A stretch of DNA of 64,000 bases. It comes from Puccinellia tenuiflora. Taxonomy: Eukaryota > Streptophyta > Magnoliopsida > Poales > Poaceae. The position numbers were made by a program, and so were the translations under genes. Below the pieces are notes generated by a model. It did not search any database, was not told where the DNA came from, and saw only the letters and a list, made by a program, of their open reading frames with translations. Below, in pieces: positions 22,893-34,776 of the stretch; position 1 is the first letter of the stretch, and the number at the start of each line of letters is the position of its first letter. The DNA lies in contig QRDG01000027.1 of NCBI GenBank assembly GCA_012064385.1, positions 2,452,408 to 2,516,407 of the forward strand, given 5' to 3'.

Positions 22893-23580
22893 GCAACAAC
22901 ACATCTCTAGCCTTAATCGTTCATGTCACCGAACTCAGACAAAGAGAGGCATGAACCCACTATTTAGCATAAATACTCCCTCATACAACACTAACAATTA
23001 CTCGGCCAAAGCAACCACTAGCATCGGAGAGCATGCAAGATCATAGATGAAACACATAACTGAACAAAAGTAATGACTTCCACAATTCATCGGATCCATG
23101 CAAACACAATCATGTAGCAATTACAAATGGATGATCTTGATCATGATAGCCAGCTCACAAGATATAAACAATAGAGTACAAGGAGGAGAGACAACCATCT
23201 AGCTACTGCTATGGAACCGTAGTCCCGTGGTGGACTACTCACGCATCACTCCGGAGGCAGGCATGGTGGTGTAGATGCCTCCGGCGTCGATTCCCCTCTC
23301 CGGCAGGGTGCCAGGAAGAGCTTCTGAACCCTCCCAAACTAGGGTTTGAGATGGCGGCGGCCTCGGACCTATTCTGGAGATTATGATCGCGCCTCCTCTG
23401 TTTTTAGGTCTGAGGAGAATTTATAGGTGAAGGGGCGACGCGAGGCGATGGACAGGGGCCCCAGGTGGGCCCCACGCGCGGCCAAGGGGGGGGGCGGCCA
23501 GGTGGCGTCTGGAGCCCCTGTGCCTCCCCTCCGGCTGTCCTTCGGGTTCCGTCTTCGTTTCATATTGGAAATAATTCCCA

Positions 23581-23597
23581 TAAATTATGAGAGCAAT
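23581..23597. repeat. 17-bp target-site duplication, left copy (RTE-like insertion)
   Basis: taaattatgagagcaat occurs here and identically at 23732-23748. Confidence 0.88.
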
Positions 23598-23732
<135 letters not shown>

Positions 23733-23947
23733 AAATTATGAGAGCAATCCGAGAAACTTCTCAGAACAACTTTTTTGAAACAAAAAGACAGCAGAAAACA
23801 GGAACTGGCACTGGGAATCTTGTTAATAGGCTAGTTCCATAAATCATGCCAAAATGATATAAAAACATTGTAAAAACATGTGGAACTGATATATAATCAA
23901 GCATTGAACATCAAAAATTATAGATACGTCGGATGCGTATCATGGAG

Positions 23948-24305
23948 ATAGACGCAAACGACCTAGGCATCAGAGCAGTCTTGCAGCAAGATGGGCATCC
24001 TTTGGCTTACATTAGCAAAGCGCTGGCCCCAGGAACAAAGGGTTATCAACATATGAGAAGGAGTTGATGGCCATATTGTTTGCAGTGGAACATTGGCGCC
24101 AATACTTGCAGTCAGTTGAATTCATCATCAAGACGGACCAGAAAAGCCTTGTGCACCTTGAGGACCAGCGTCTGCACACGCCTTGGCAACAAAGCGCTTT
24201 CACCAAACTACTGGGTCTACGCTACCGGCTTTGCTATCACAAGGGCACCGACAATGGCGCAGCTGATGCATTGTCGTGACGGCCGTGCACTGACGCCGAC
24301 ACGCT
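23948..24305 (+). pseudogene. RNase H remnant of the gypsy element
   Basis: Coding resumes directly after the solo LTR with an RNase H segment: LQQDGHPLAYISKAL, then after a frameshift near 24050 the phrases AILFAVEHWRQYL and IIKTDQKSLVHL, ending near KGTDNGAADALS and a stop. In the intact element this domain degrades the RNA strand during reverse transcription. It is cut at 24305 by a second solo LTR. Confidence 0.87.
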
Positions 24306-26411
24306 TGAAAGGACAAGGATGTCGCCTAGAGGGGGGTGAATAGGTGATTTAAAACTTTTATGATTATGGCTTGATAAATGCGGAATAAAACTAGTGTTTA
24401 ATTTATAAAACATACAAAACCTAATATACTAGGTTCACTTATGTACACCAACAACTTATGCTAAGCAAGATAACAACAAGGTGATAGCAAGAAATAAAAA
24501 TTCAAGCACGAAGGCTATCACAATGTAAATTGCATAAGTAAAGAGCTCGGGTATAGAAATAACTGAGGCATGCGGAGACGAGGATGTATTCCCAAGTTCT
24601 TCCTTGTTAAGGGAGTACGTCTCGTTGGAGGGGTGTGAGCTCGCCACAACAGGCCTGGTCAACGCCACAAAGGCCTTACCCTATTCTCCGATGAACCTCG
24701 CCACAAAGGCTCGGTTCACCTTCCACTATCGGAATCCGGAGCCTTTACAACGATCTTGGGGCACACACCCACAACTCAATTGGGGGCTCCCAAACCTTGC
24801 CCGAAGCTTCACAACTCGAAGTCTTCACAGCACCACCAACCGTCTAGGTTACAAAATGCACCCAAGAGGCACAAGCTCTTTGGGAACACAATGCACCCAA
24901 GACTAAAAAGCTTCTCGAACTTCAACTTCCACGAATCTCGTGGAGAGCACAAACCTATGCAACCAATGCAATGGCAAGACCACACTAAAAGGTCAAGTTT
25001 TTCTCTCCGAAATCCAACCAAAGCAACTAATGCTAGGGAGGGATTTGAGAGAAAGAACAAAGGAGAAACACAAAGAAACTCCAAGATCAAGATCTACTAG
25101 GTTCCCCTCACTTAGAGGAGGAATGGATTGGTGGAAATATAGATCTATATCTCCTCTCACTTTTCCCTCAAAGATATGCAAGAATCATGAGAGGGATTGA
25201 GAGGAAGGCAAGCTTTTCCAAGGTCAACAATGGAGGAGAGAGAGAGGAAAAACGTGCTCAAGTGGTTGGGGAACCATTGGGGAAGAAGGCCCCTTAAAAG
25301 GGGCTCAAAAAATAGAACCGTTGGAGGGGAAAAAGTGGCTGCCCCGACAGCCCGGCCTAGGCCCGGACTTGGCCCGGCCTGGCTGGCCAGGAGCCAGAGG
25401 CGGCCGGCCTTGAGCCCGGCCTGGGCTGGCCAAACGGCAGGAAAGTGGCTACCACGAAAACGAACATATTTTGATCATCCGGACTCCGTTTTTGATGTTC
25501 TTGGGCTCGTTGGAAACACAACGAAGAGCTTAACAAGATCATGCAGAGAAACATCATTGTTCAACAAGGGAGGATAAAACCAAATGATGGAAGGTACAAC
25601 CTTTCTATTGAAAACCGGAAACACCATATCTTTTGCAAATGAAGTCCAAATGAAGCGAAACCAATTTTGTTGGAAAGAGGACGACAAGAGATACCCTTGG
25701 AAATATTGAAAACAAGTAAAGGATATTTTGCAAAAATTGGAAGAGTGAAACTTTCCACAGGGATGAACCGACAAAATCTCCAATACCGAAACCGCAAAAG
25801 AAGACGCAAATGAAAACTGTTTTCGGTGAACTTGGCCTTGTCATGACAAGCACGACAAGCATCAAGACCACACCACGGTAAGAGTCAAATAAGAACCAAT
25901 TAAGATGATGCCAAGGATACAAAGGTTTGAGCTCTCTACGACGATACAATCAAGATACTCGCTCGAGAGCCCCTCTTGATAGTACGTTTATCTATCCACG
26001 AACCCGGTCTCTCAACTAACATCATGAGACCGGTAAAATAGAAAACCTATCAAGATCATACCTTTGCCTTGCACATAATCCACTTGAGATCGATGATGAC
26101 GATCTTGACCTTCTCAAGATGGGCCACCTTCTTGATTGCGCTTCGCTCGGTGAAGACTCGCATATTGCTCCCCCATACACCAATATGGGAGAGGCACTCT
26201 TCGGCATATCTTCACATGGACTTGAGTATTGATCAACTCGCACTTAGCCTTGATCAACATATAATCTTCTTCCCTTTAGCCTTGACTCCAACATATGGAG
26301 ATCAAGCAATGCATATGGACACACCTACAAGTATAGCTCAATACAAACATTAGTCCATATAGATTGTCATTAATTATCAAAACCACACATGGGGGCAACC
26401 ATGCACTTTCA
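24306..26411. mobile_element. Second solo LTR (2.1 kb) in the gypsy element
   Basis: It starts TGAAAGGACAAGGATGTCGC and ends CCATGCACTTTCA, with perfect 6-bp TGAAAG/CTTTCA ends. The flanks are ACGCT (24301-24305) and ACTCT (26412-26416), a 5-bp duplication with one mismatch. No retroelement protein is found inside. The integrase frame of the host element resumes after it. Open frames in the GC-rich central stretch (25320-25440) are not recognisable. Confidence 0.8.
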
Positions 26412-27893
26412 ACTCTGAATGCAATTTCGTTCTGTCAACCAGCGTGGATCTCTGGAATTCCGCAAGGATATGCAACTGATAGTCACAGGAGTAAAATCAT
26501 CTCTGATTTTGTAGCGGACTCGTCATCACACAACCATTTCGTATTCACAGAAGGACTGCTTAGTTATAAGAATAGAATTTGGGTGGGTCACAATTCTTCC
26601 CTGCAACAAGCTATCCTCAAAGCAGGGCATGAGTCTGCAATTGGGGGCCATTCAGGCGCACCTGCAACATATCAGAGACTCCGTTCCCTATTTGCTTGGC
26701 CACGCATGAAGACAATGGTGACCACATTTGTGCAGTCTTGCTCCATTTGTCTGAAAGCCAAACCTGATCGTAGCCGTTATCCAGGTTTGCTCGAGCCTCT
26801 CCCAGTTCCAACTCAAGCATGACAAATGGTTTCTCTTGATTTTGTCGAAGGGCTTCCACAATCTGGGAGATTCAATTGCATTCTAGTGGTGGTTGACAAA
26901 TTCAGCAAGTACAACCATTTCATTCCTCTGGCGCACCCTTTCTCGGCAACTCAAGTGGTGACAGCGTATATCGATCAGGTTTACCGATTGCATGGCATGC
27001 CACAGTCGATTATCTCGGATCGGGACCCTGACTTTACCAGCAGGTTTTGGCGTGAACTTTTCCGTTAGACAGACACACAATTGAGAATGAGCACCGCGTA
27101 TCATCCGGAGACAGACGGGCAGACGAAACGGGTCAACCAGTGTATGGAGACATTCCTTCGCTGCTTTGTCCATTCTTGCCCCAAGAAATGGATTTCATGG
27201 CTAGCGCTCGCAGAATACTGGTACAACACGTCCTGGCACAACTCTTTGGGGAAATCTCCTTTTGTGGTCCTCTACGGGCATGAGCCTCGCCATTGGGGGA
27301 TTGAAGCAGCCTCGGCGACTCCAGTCACGGACCTCAACAAATGGCTGGAGGAGCGTCAGGAAATTACTTCCCTCATCCGCCTCCATCTTCTGCGCGCCCG
27401 TGACAGGATGAAGCATCAAGCAGACAAGAACAGATCAGAGCATTCTTTCAAGGTTGCGACAGGGTCTTCATCAAGCTTCAGCCATATGTTCAGAGCTCCG
27501 TGGCAAAACGAGCTTGCCACAAGCTCTCCTTCCGCTACTTCGGTCTAGCGGTCCATTTCCAGTGGTGGCGCGCATTGGCCAGGTGGCATACAAAGTGGCT
27601 TTGCCGGAGACCTCCTCTATCCATCCGGTGTTCCACGTCTCCCTGCTCAGGAAAGCACTGAAGCCGGGCGATCAGGTATCAACTGTACTTCCGACTGATG
27701 CTAATCAGTTTGTTATACCTGTGCAACTGCTGGACCGTCGTTGCAAGGTGAAGGCAAATCGTCAGGTCGAGCAAGCCTTGATTCGTTGGTTAGGGGACAC
27801 GCTGCCTGCGTCGTGGGAAGACCTGGAGGACTTGCAATCAAGGTTTCCGTTCGCAGCGGCTTGGGGGCAAGCCGCAACTGAAGGAGAAGGGGG
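26412..27893 (+). pseudogene. Integrase and chromodomain region of the gypsy element, broken
   Basis: The zinc-binding H-H-C-C motif is present (GHESAIGGHSG ... CSICLKAKPD). The catalytic core follows with SLDFVEGLP and IISDRDPDF. The third acidic residue, expected in the GQTERVNQ phrase, is Lys here (GQTKRVNQ, near 27127), so the D,D-E triad is incomplete. In-frame stops are at 26821-26823 (TGA, probably a former Trp) and 27067-27069 (TAG). A frameshift near 27455 moves the C-terminus into another frame, which carries YKVALPETSSIHPVFHVSLL and a degenerate chromodomain with WEDLEDLQSRFP. In intact chromoviruses this C-terminus directs integration to marked chromatin. Confidence 0.9.
27880..27893 (+). 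promoter_or_regulatory. Polypurine tract of the gypsy element
   Basis: gaaggagaaggggg lies immediately before the 3' LTR. It is the expected primer site for plus-strand synthesis. Confidence 0.85.
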
Positions 27894-28235
27894 TGTCAGC
27901 AACCCCGACACTAGTGGACCGGCGGCCTATACCACAGATGGGCCAGATGACTCGATGGGCCGCAACCTCAGCAAGTGCCAGCGCAGACCGAACCTTCGAG
28001 TGTGAGGTGGAGACTGGGTGTAGTGATAAAAGGCAGCACGCGATCCTAGGGGAAGGCATCGAGATCGATCACGACAACCGGCGGGGGCGGCAAGACCTAG
28101 TACCATAGCTACCAACTACTTTCCTTGTTGTTCATCCCTCAGCACGATGTGCTTGTAATCGTTGATCCACAATCTCGCTACTCTGTACCCGAATTCGGTG
28201 TCTCTAGGCCATAGAATCGCTGGAGATACCTAACA
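27894..28235 (+). repeat. 3' LTR of the gypsy element
   Basis: It starts tgtcagcaaccccgac and ends gagatacctaaca like the 5' copy, with 43 extra bases in the middle. It is followed by the TGAAA duplication at 28236-28240. Confidence 0.92.
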
Positions 28236-28240
28236 TGAAA

Positions 28241-29690
28241 GTTACGAACCAATTTGGAAATCTTCAAGTGGCACTCTGATAGATATTTTCTTTAAGCACT
28301 TTCAGGTTGAAGTTCAGGCTAAGGCAACCCTGCGCAACGTTGCACCGAAGACTTGCCAAAATTTTCGACTAGCTTGTTCAGCGTCGTCGTGTCCCGACGA
28401 ATGAGCGGACACTTTGAACTTGAACCAATGGCTGACGCTTACTTCAAAAATTGGTGGCTAAAAAATGTTGGATGACACGAATCCGAATCGCAAAGTCTTG
28501 GATTCCCTGGTCTTGTTCACTTCATTGGAGATGTGGAACTAGTTGAATGCACGAGTTTTTCAAAAACAAGCATGCATCTATCTATATCTTTTATTTTTTT
28601 TCTTGTAAAACTCGTTTAAATTGGAGCAAAACTTTTACCCCCATTTCGAAAAAAGATAACTCCATGCATGATAACACAAGGTCAGGATTTGGCCATGGAA
28701 TATCATGATTGAGATTAGGTGAGCAGCTAGCATCAGGCGATGTGCATGTCGATATGATGCAAAGTCGTGCGGAAATTTCTGTTTTGTATTTCAGGATCAC
28801 ACACAATCTTCTACAAAAAAAGAGCGAGACCAAACCTCATAAAATAAAATCAAGATCTCCTAAGACTCGTTCCATTTTTTCATTATGTAGCTGCGTGGCT
28901 AATACTCTCTTCGTGGCCTTGTCTCGTCAAACAAACAAGCTTTTATTGTAATTATTCTCCTACAGTTGATATCGAGCTGGTGATCTGATCTATGCTTATC
29001 CGAGTGAGAACGCGTAGTATATGACCCAAAAACTTCTTAAGGACCCATATCTATACCTTTGATCAGTGGGGTTAATTTGTTTTATCATGGAATTAATCTC
29101 CGGAAATAAAAAACCGACTCGTGCAACACGTTGGAGCACGCTATTTTTCGTAACAAAAACTCACACGCGGGAGCACACTGGGTCGCGTTCCAAACTGCCG
29201 ATGACCTCACTCACCTCAACAGCGCGCTAATTTAAAATCGTAAGCACATGTTGTTCATACGCCAAATTAACAAGCACCAAAACGTGCAGAGATTGCATTG
29301 GGGCTACGAAAATAGAAACGCCAGAAGCACTCTTTTAAAACCGCCCTGTGCCAAACAGAGCATTGTACACGTTTCGTTGCGGCCTTTCGAGAATGGACGA
29401 CACGGTGATGAACGTACTAAATGTGGGGAAAGAACTATTTCGAGCAAATGATAACTGCTTACTACCAGTACCAAACTGGTGGATATTTCAAAGAGACAGC
29501 GCTCCTACTCCATGAATTTTGCACATTTTCAAGCAAGATAACAAAATTCTGGCGTTTTGATCCCGTGCGAGAATTTTCCCCTAGGTCATGATTCAGGAAG
29601 GTGTAGCCGGCCGGGTCGGATCCTACTCACCGCTTGCTTGGACGGAGCACGAGCCGCAGCCTGGCTCGCACAGCCCGGACGCAAGCGCCG
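28241..29690. other. Spacer upstream of the MCU gene
   Basis: No gene or bounded repeat is recognised. The last 150 bases become GC-rich and presumably hold the proximal promoter of the plus-strand gene that follows. Confidence 0.5.
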
Positions 29691-29693
29691 CGG

Positions 29694-29700
29694 TATAAAT
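29694..29700 (+). promoter_or_regulatory. TATA box of the MCU gene
   Basis: tataaat in a GC-rich context lies 160 bp upstream of the start codon. Transcription would begin about 30 bp downstream, leaving a pyrimidine-rich leader of about 130 bases. Confidence 0.65.
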
Positions 29701-29859
29701 AGCCTCCCACGCCCCACCATTCCTTCCACCACAAATCAACTGCCCCACCCGACCCGGTGAAATCGACCCATCCCCCCCTCCGGCCGATTCTCCCTCCCAC
29801 TGTTCTTCCTCTCGTCAGCGAGCGAGACACACACCACCACCACCAGTCGCTCGCGAGCA

Positions 29860-32800
29860 ATGGCGGCCGCGCTGAGGAGAGCCGTCGCGCAGCGGTTCGC
29901 GGCGGCGCCGCAGGCCTACGGGATGCGCCGGTTCATGCAGGAGCGGCCCGCGTTCCGCCCCACGCTGCCCCCGGACGTGGGCTTCATGCCCCTGGCCGAC
30001 CGGATCCGCGACCACCTCGGCGTCTCCCTCCCGCGCATCAACCTCGACGGCCTCGTGCCGCCCGCAACGCCGGCTCCGGCGAGAGAGGACGTCAGGGCGG
30101 AGGTGGGGAGCCTGACGGTGGCGGAGGCGCGGAAGGTGCTGCGCGCCACGCAGATGGAGGCGGCGCGCGCGCGGGTGCGGGCGTCCCGCGAGGGCACCGT
30201 GCCCTACGCCGACTTCCTCAGGCTCTGCTCCGACGCCGCGGGGGCCGACGCCGGACCCTCCGTCGCGCGCGCGCTCGACGAGTCCGGATCCGTCATCGTG
30301 CTCGGCAAGACCGTCTTCCTCAGGCCCGAGATGGTACGACCCCTCCCCCTCCTCTTCCGCTACCCCCTCCATTCCATTCATTCGCTGCTTCAAAACCAAT
30401 TTTCATTTTCACCTAAATGAATGTTGCTTGATCCGTCAGTTTTTTGGTCTGTCTAGTTGTGCTTTGCAGTTAGCACAGAGAAAGACACGTTGGTTCCTCT
30501 CTCTTGTACTACTGTTAATTTTAAATCCGGGCGACCGGGTACCGATTTCACAAGGCTAGAGATCTGACGAGATTTTCGCGTGTTTTGCATGTTTCTTCCA
30601 ACAGGAAAAGAACCAAAGAAACGGAGGTGTTCTAAAACAATAGAGCAGTTGACACCCAAAGTTTGGGGTGATTTTATCCCCCCGTTCCTTCCTCCAAGAT
30701 GGGAGTGTCTTTTCTTCTCTCAAAACCTGAAGGAAAAATAATCTTATATCTGGCCCCTCGATCTAAATCTGAGGAGGGAACAACAAACAAAATAAATAAA
30801 ATCTCCGATGAATGAACATGAGGAGAACTTAGTTGCCCTTGGGCACCCAAAAATTTGGAAAAGAACAAGCATTATTATTCTCTAGAGTATTTGGTGCATG
30901 GCACGTATACAGATTGGCTGGCGTCTAGTCAGCGTCAAGAGGATAATGGCTCCATTATTTTGGGAATTAGTCTCTGATTCATATCATTTTAGCACATGTT
31001 TTCAAACTTAATATGTCTTAGCCAAGTATTTCACTAGATTATTAACTCTACAGTTGAAAACGCACATTAGTGAAGCACCATTCAACATGTTGTGTTCTGT
31101 TCTACAAATAGATGGCAGGGATGAACAATTGATAGAATGAATGTGCTGTTTGAATTGCATGTAGAAGATTCGAATTTATGGGGTCATCATACACCCCATC
31201 ATATGCCAGTGGTGTGGTGGATTGATATACTTTTGAGCATGTCATACACTCATACCCTACCAACAAATTTAGTTAGTCACGTTCTGAAAGATATTGTGCT
31301 AGTACCAATTTGGTCAAGAGTTCTTCTAGTAACGTCTGCCGGTGGTGCCTGTTGTGCTTCTGAGATCAGCCCTTTCTACCAATTGTGACAGCGGAAGGGC
31401 CCATCATTTAGTGGTGTCCTTGTCATTGGTTTATTTGATAGGGTAAAAGCTATTTAGTCCAAAAATCATAATTTTGGTTCCGTATATTACAATTGCTTGA
31501 AGTTAGAGAGTAGAGTCCAAAAGGAATGAGAATTAATTGAATAGATTAATCATTAGATAAGAAATACTCTTTGGTGTAAAGATACGAATGAACAAGATTG
31601 TTTTGTTCTTAAACTAGATAAAGGCCCTGTTTGGTTAGGCTTATTTCTGGCTTTTAGACTTTTGGCTTACAAGCCACAAAAGCACCTAAGTAGGTGCTTT
31701 TGATTTTGGCTTTTGGTTTATATCATCATACAACAATGTCCAGTTAAAAGCCAAAACCAAAGTAAAAAGCACCTATTTAGGTGCTTTTGTGGCTTATAAG
31801 CCAAAATTCTAAAAGCCAGAAATAAGCCAGTGGTGGTGAGGATTGATATTTTGAGCGTGTCATACATCTCAACAAATTTAGTTAGTCACATACTGAAAGA
31901 TATTGTGCTAGTACCAATTTGCTCAAGAGTTCTTCTAGTAACGTCTGCCGGTGGTGCATGTTGTGGTCCTGAGATCAACCCCTTTCTACCAATTGTGACA
32001 GCGGAATGACCCATCATGTAGTGGTGTCCTTGTCATTGGTTTATTTGATAGGGTACTTAGTCCAAAAATCATAATTTTGGTTCCGTATATTAGAATTGCT
32101 TGAAGTTAGAGAGTATACTCCAAAATGAATGATTATTAATTGAATAGAATTAATTATTAGATAAGAAATACTCTTTGGTGTAAAGATACCAATAAACTTA
32201 GATGGTTCTGTTCGTAAAGTAGATAATAGCGGGCATTTCAGAATTCAATCTACTGCATTAACATAAAGTTGATCTTGTTAAACATAATTCTGCTACTTTT
32301 TTCCTGCCGATAGATAAGCTTCATCCCTTACAATTTCATTAATAGGAGACTAATCGAGTGCTAACAAGTCATGACAGATCTACTTTTCTTATGTTCTGGG
32401 TGACCTAATCGGAAGTTTAGGGAACAACATCACATGCCATCTGGTTCAGATTAGGTCATAGCACTCACAGACAAGATTAGTAGTACTATTTATCTTTTGT
32501 TTTTGCTTGGTCCAGTTGGGGTGGCAGTCAGACTCAGCAAGCTGCCCCTTTCAAGTTGTGGCGGCAGACAGTGACATAAATAGATTTGGAAAATCTCTTT
32601 TAAGTACATGAGTTATTCTTGTAGCTGCATCCCTTTACTATTACAGCCTGGTTACTTTGCAGTGTAACTTTTCAAGATCAAAACCACCTCCTTACTTTTT
32701 AAAGCGTGCTTGAATCCATGTTGAGGACAAACTTTTTCTTTTGAAAATCCAGTCACCTTCAGTGGCAGCTAAATTTTTTCCTATCAGCATTGCTCCTACT

Positions 32801-33363
32801 TTGATAGAACTGCCTTAAAGAGAAGAGCAGCAAGTAAATTTTGGAACGTTTTTTGTCTCTTTTCTTAAAAATTGCAGGTTGTGAAAGCAATCGAGAAGGC
32901 CATACCCATACCCCGAGCGCTGCCTGTCCCTGAGAACGACCCTGCAAGAGAAGAGCTGAAGTCCATGGAGGCCGTGAAGGTAGACATTGACCGCGCAGCG
33001 ACCCTCCAGGTACGGCGGGAGCTGTGGGGAGGGCTGGCCGCCCTGGCCCTCCAAACGGCCGGCTTCATGAGGCTCACATTCTGGGAGCTCTCCTGGGACG
33101 TCATGGAGCCCATCTGCTTCTTCGTGACGTCCACCTACTTCATGGCCGGCTACGCCTTCTTCCTCCGGACCAAGAGGGAGCCGTCGTTCGAGGGCTTCTT
33201 CCAGAGCCGTTTCTTGGTGAAGCAGAAGCGCCTGATGAAGGCCAGGGACTTCGATTTGAGACGGTACAGCGAGCTCCGGCGAGCCTGCGGCCTTCCGGCG
33301 CTGCAGCTTCAAAGTCCCTGCGAGTTCTCGCACTCGCAGGAGAGCCATTGCCATTGTCATTGA
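29860..33363 (+). CDS. MCU: Mitochondrial calcium uniporter (MCU) protein
   Basis: The gene encodes a pore subunit of the inner-membrane calcium uniporter, which takes Ca2+ into the mitochondrial matrix. Exons are 29860-30333 and 32878-33363, with a GT-AG intron between complete codons; the protein has 319 residues. The N-terminus is Arg/Ala-rich and lacks acidic residues (MAAALRRAVAQRFAAAPQAY), fitting a mitochondrial transit peptide. A matrix domain follows (about 80-160), a charged helical stretch (182-205), membrane segment 1 (about 208-226), the selectivity-filter motif WDVMEP (231-236; the plant family usually has WDIMEP), and membrane segment 2 (about 237-254). The length fits plant MCUs. 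The start has a good context (gcaATGGcg). Coding sequence is GC-rich and intact. Which plant MCU paralogue it is cannot be told by eye. Confidence 0.93.
31205..31622. repeat. Intronic segmental duplication, copy 1
   Basis: It starts gccagtggtgtgg and ends ctagataa. It matches 31827-32226 over nearly its whole length with small indels and scattered substitutions. Shared phrases include aaatttagttagtcac and gtaacgtctgccggtggtgc. Confidence 0.88.
31623..31828. mobile_element. Foldback MITE in the MCU intron, right terminus lost
   Basis: The left end is ggccctgtttggttaggc, directly after gataa. The interior is palindromic, pairing gcttatttctggcttttag with its complement at 31810-31828. The right end stops before the expected complement of the outer terminus, and the second copy of the duplication begins at that point. 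It shares the aggtgcttttgg core with the MITE at 2301-2507. Confidence 0.78.
31827..32226. repeat. Intronic segmental duplication, copy 2
   Basis: It matches copy 1 and ends gtagataatagc. The MITE follows the gataa at the end of copy 1, so copy 2 keeps what looks like the uninterrupted MITE target site. Confidence 0.85.
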
Positions 33364-34776
33364 TGTTTTTTTTTTTTCTGAATTTTTATGTCTGTTTTAT
33401 GTGGCTGCTTCATGTACCGTTCTGGAATGTGGACGCAAGGCATACTACTCATTGGAGATTTAAGTCAGATTCAGATTAATCTCGAAATGGGCGTGTCCTG
33501 ACGGATGCGTCTGAGATCTGAGCAGCGTGTATATATTACCGGCTGTAAACAATCTTATTTAGAGAGAAAAAAACGAGAAGGAAAAAAATTCGTCCCAAAA
33601 CTGAGGTATTCTCATCCAGCTCTACTTTTTATTACACGGTCATAATCCGTAAATCACTACTTGCATTATTCTTTAACAAAATCAACATTATCTTGATTTT
33701 TATTCTGACAAGATCAAAATGATCGTGAAGAATCAAAGAGCATAAAAAGGGCATCCTCAACGGCTACACCGCCGCAGAAGGCGCCATCCAGAGCCGTCGG
33801 CATTAAAGTCTCCTCTTCCCGGCCGTCCTTTTCTCGCTGTCCGTTTGGACTATATGTCATCCCCCACAAGTTTGGTGGGGTTTGTTGATGCCTTCCGCTC
33901 GTGACCGTCCATTGCTATCTCCTCCCAGCTGTAAGTTTAATTAACTCGTGAAGACGGGAACTAGTGGCTGGCAGGACACGGCACGATACAGCAAATCAAG
34001 ACGTACCGGTTCTGCCTTCCTGCCGTGGTTAACTCGCGACGCAGCAAGGAAGGAGGAACCGGTGGCTGACACGGCACCACGCATACCCCCAGAAGCAGAT
34101 TTGGCACGCACGCACTAGCGGCTGGATGGCGGTGCCAGCAAACTAGCATCGCCGAGTCGTGAACGACATATATGATATGATGATAATATAAAGATTTCCA
34201 GAAGGTGCAACGAACGGGTGCCGAAGTCGCAGGAACGGACAGGGTCGTGACGTGACGACGCGCGCGCACCCGCGAGGAAAGCGCCGGTTTACGTCTAGGC
34301 GCACGCACGCACGCGGCAGGTGGGGTGGGCGGATCGGAGCGGAGCGGAGCTGCCTACCACGTCGAGGCGTGGCAGCAAGGAGACCGGGCCGGTGCCGTGT
34401 CCCCCTCTTGCGTTTCCGTGACAGTATCAATCAATCGTACAAGGAACTCCGCGCCGCGCGCCGTATTCAGCTGTTATTCCTTGCACACTCCCCCCACCCA
34501 CCCAGCGGTGGCATGGCAGGTCGCCCCGTTCTCGGCCGCGCACCGGTGCTTGCTTGCTTGGTTCATCCCGGCATCCCACCGCCACGCGCCGATGCCATCA
34601 GAAGCGCCTCGTCGTGGTGGGGAGTTATCTGGGGGAGGTGCTGGGGGCCCACCGCCGAGGACAGTAGGGTGCTCGTGTATTCCTGTGGATTTATTCTACT
34701 ACGGCGCTCTGGACTCTACTGGCGCCCATTTTGGGTCCATCCGACGACGCCTGACACCCACTAGTGACACCCACTA
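33364..34776. other. MCU 3' flank and spacer
   Basis: The first 200-250 bases probably hold the 3' untranslated region. I cannot fix a poly(A) site. The GC-rich stretch at 34200-34770 has overlapping open frames in several phases without any known motif, and I do not call a gene there. Confidence 0.45.

Larger units (their letters stand above)
30334..32877 (+). other. MCU intron (2.5 kb) with duplication and MITE
   Basis: It begins gtacgacc and ends aaaattgcag. It contains a duplicated segment of about 400 bp (31205-31622 and 31827-32226) separated by a foldback MITE (31623-31828). Its other parts show no coding sequence. Confidence 0.85.
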
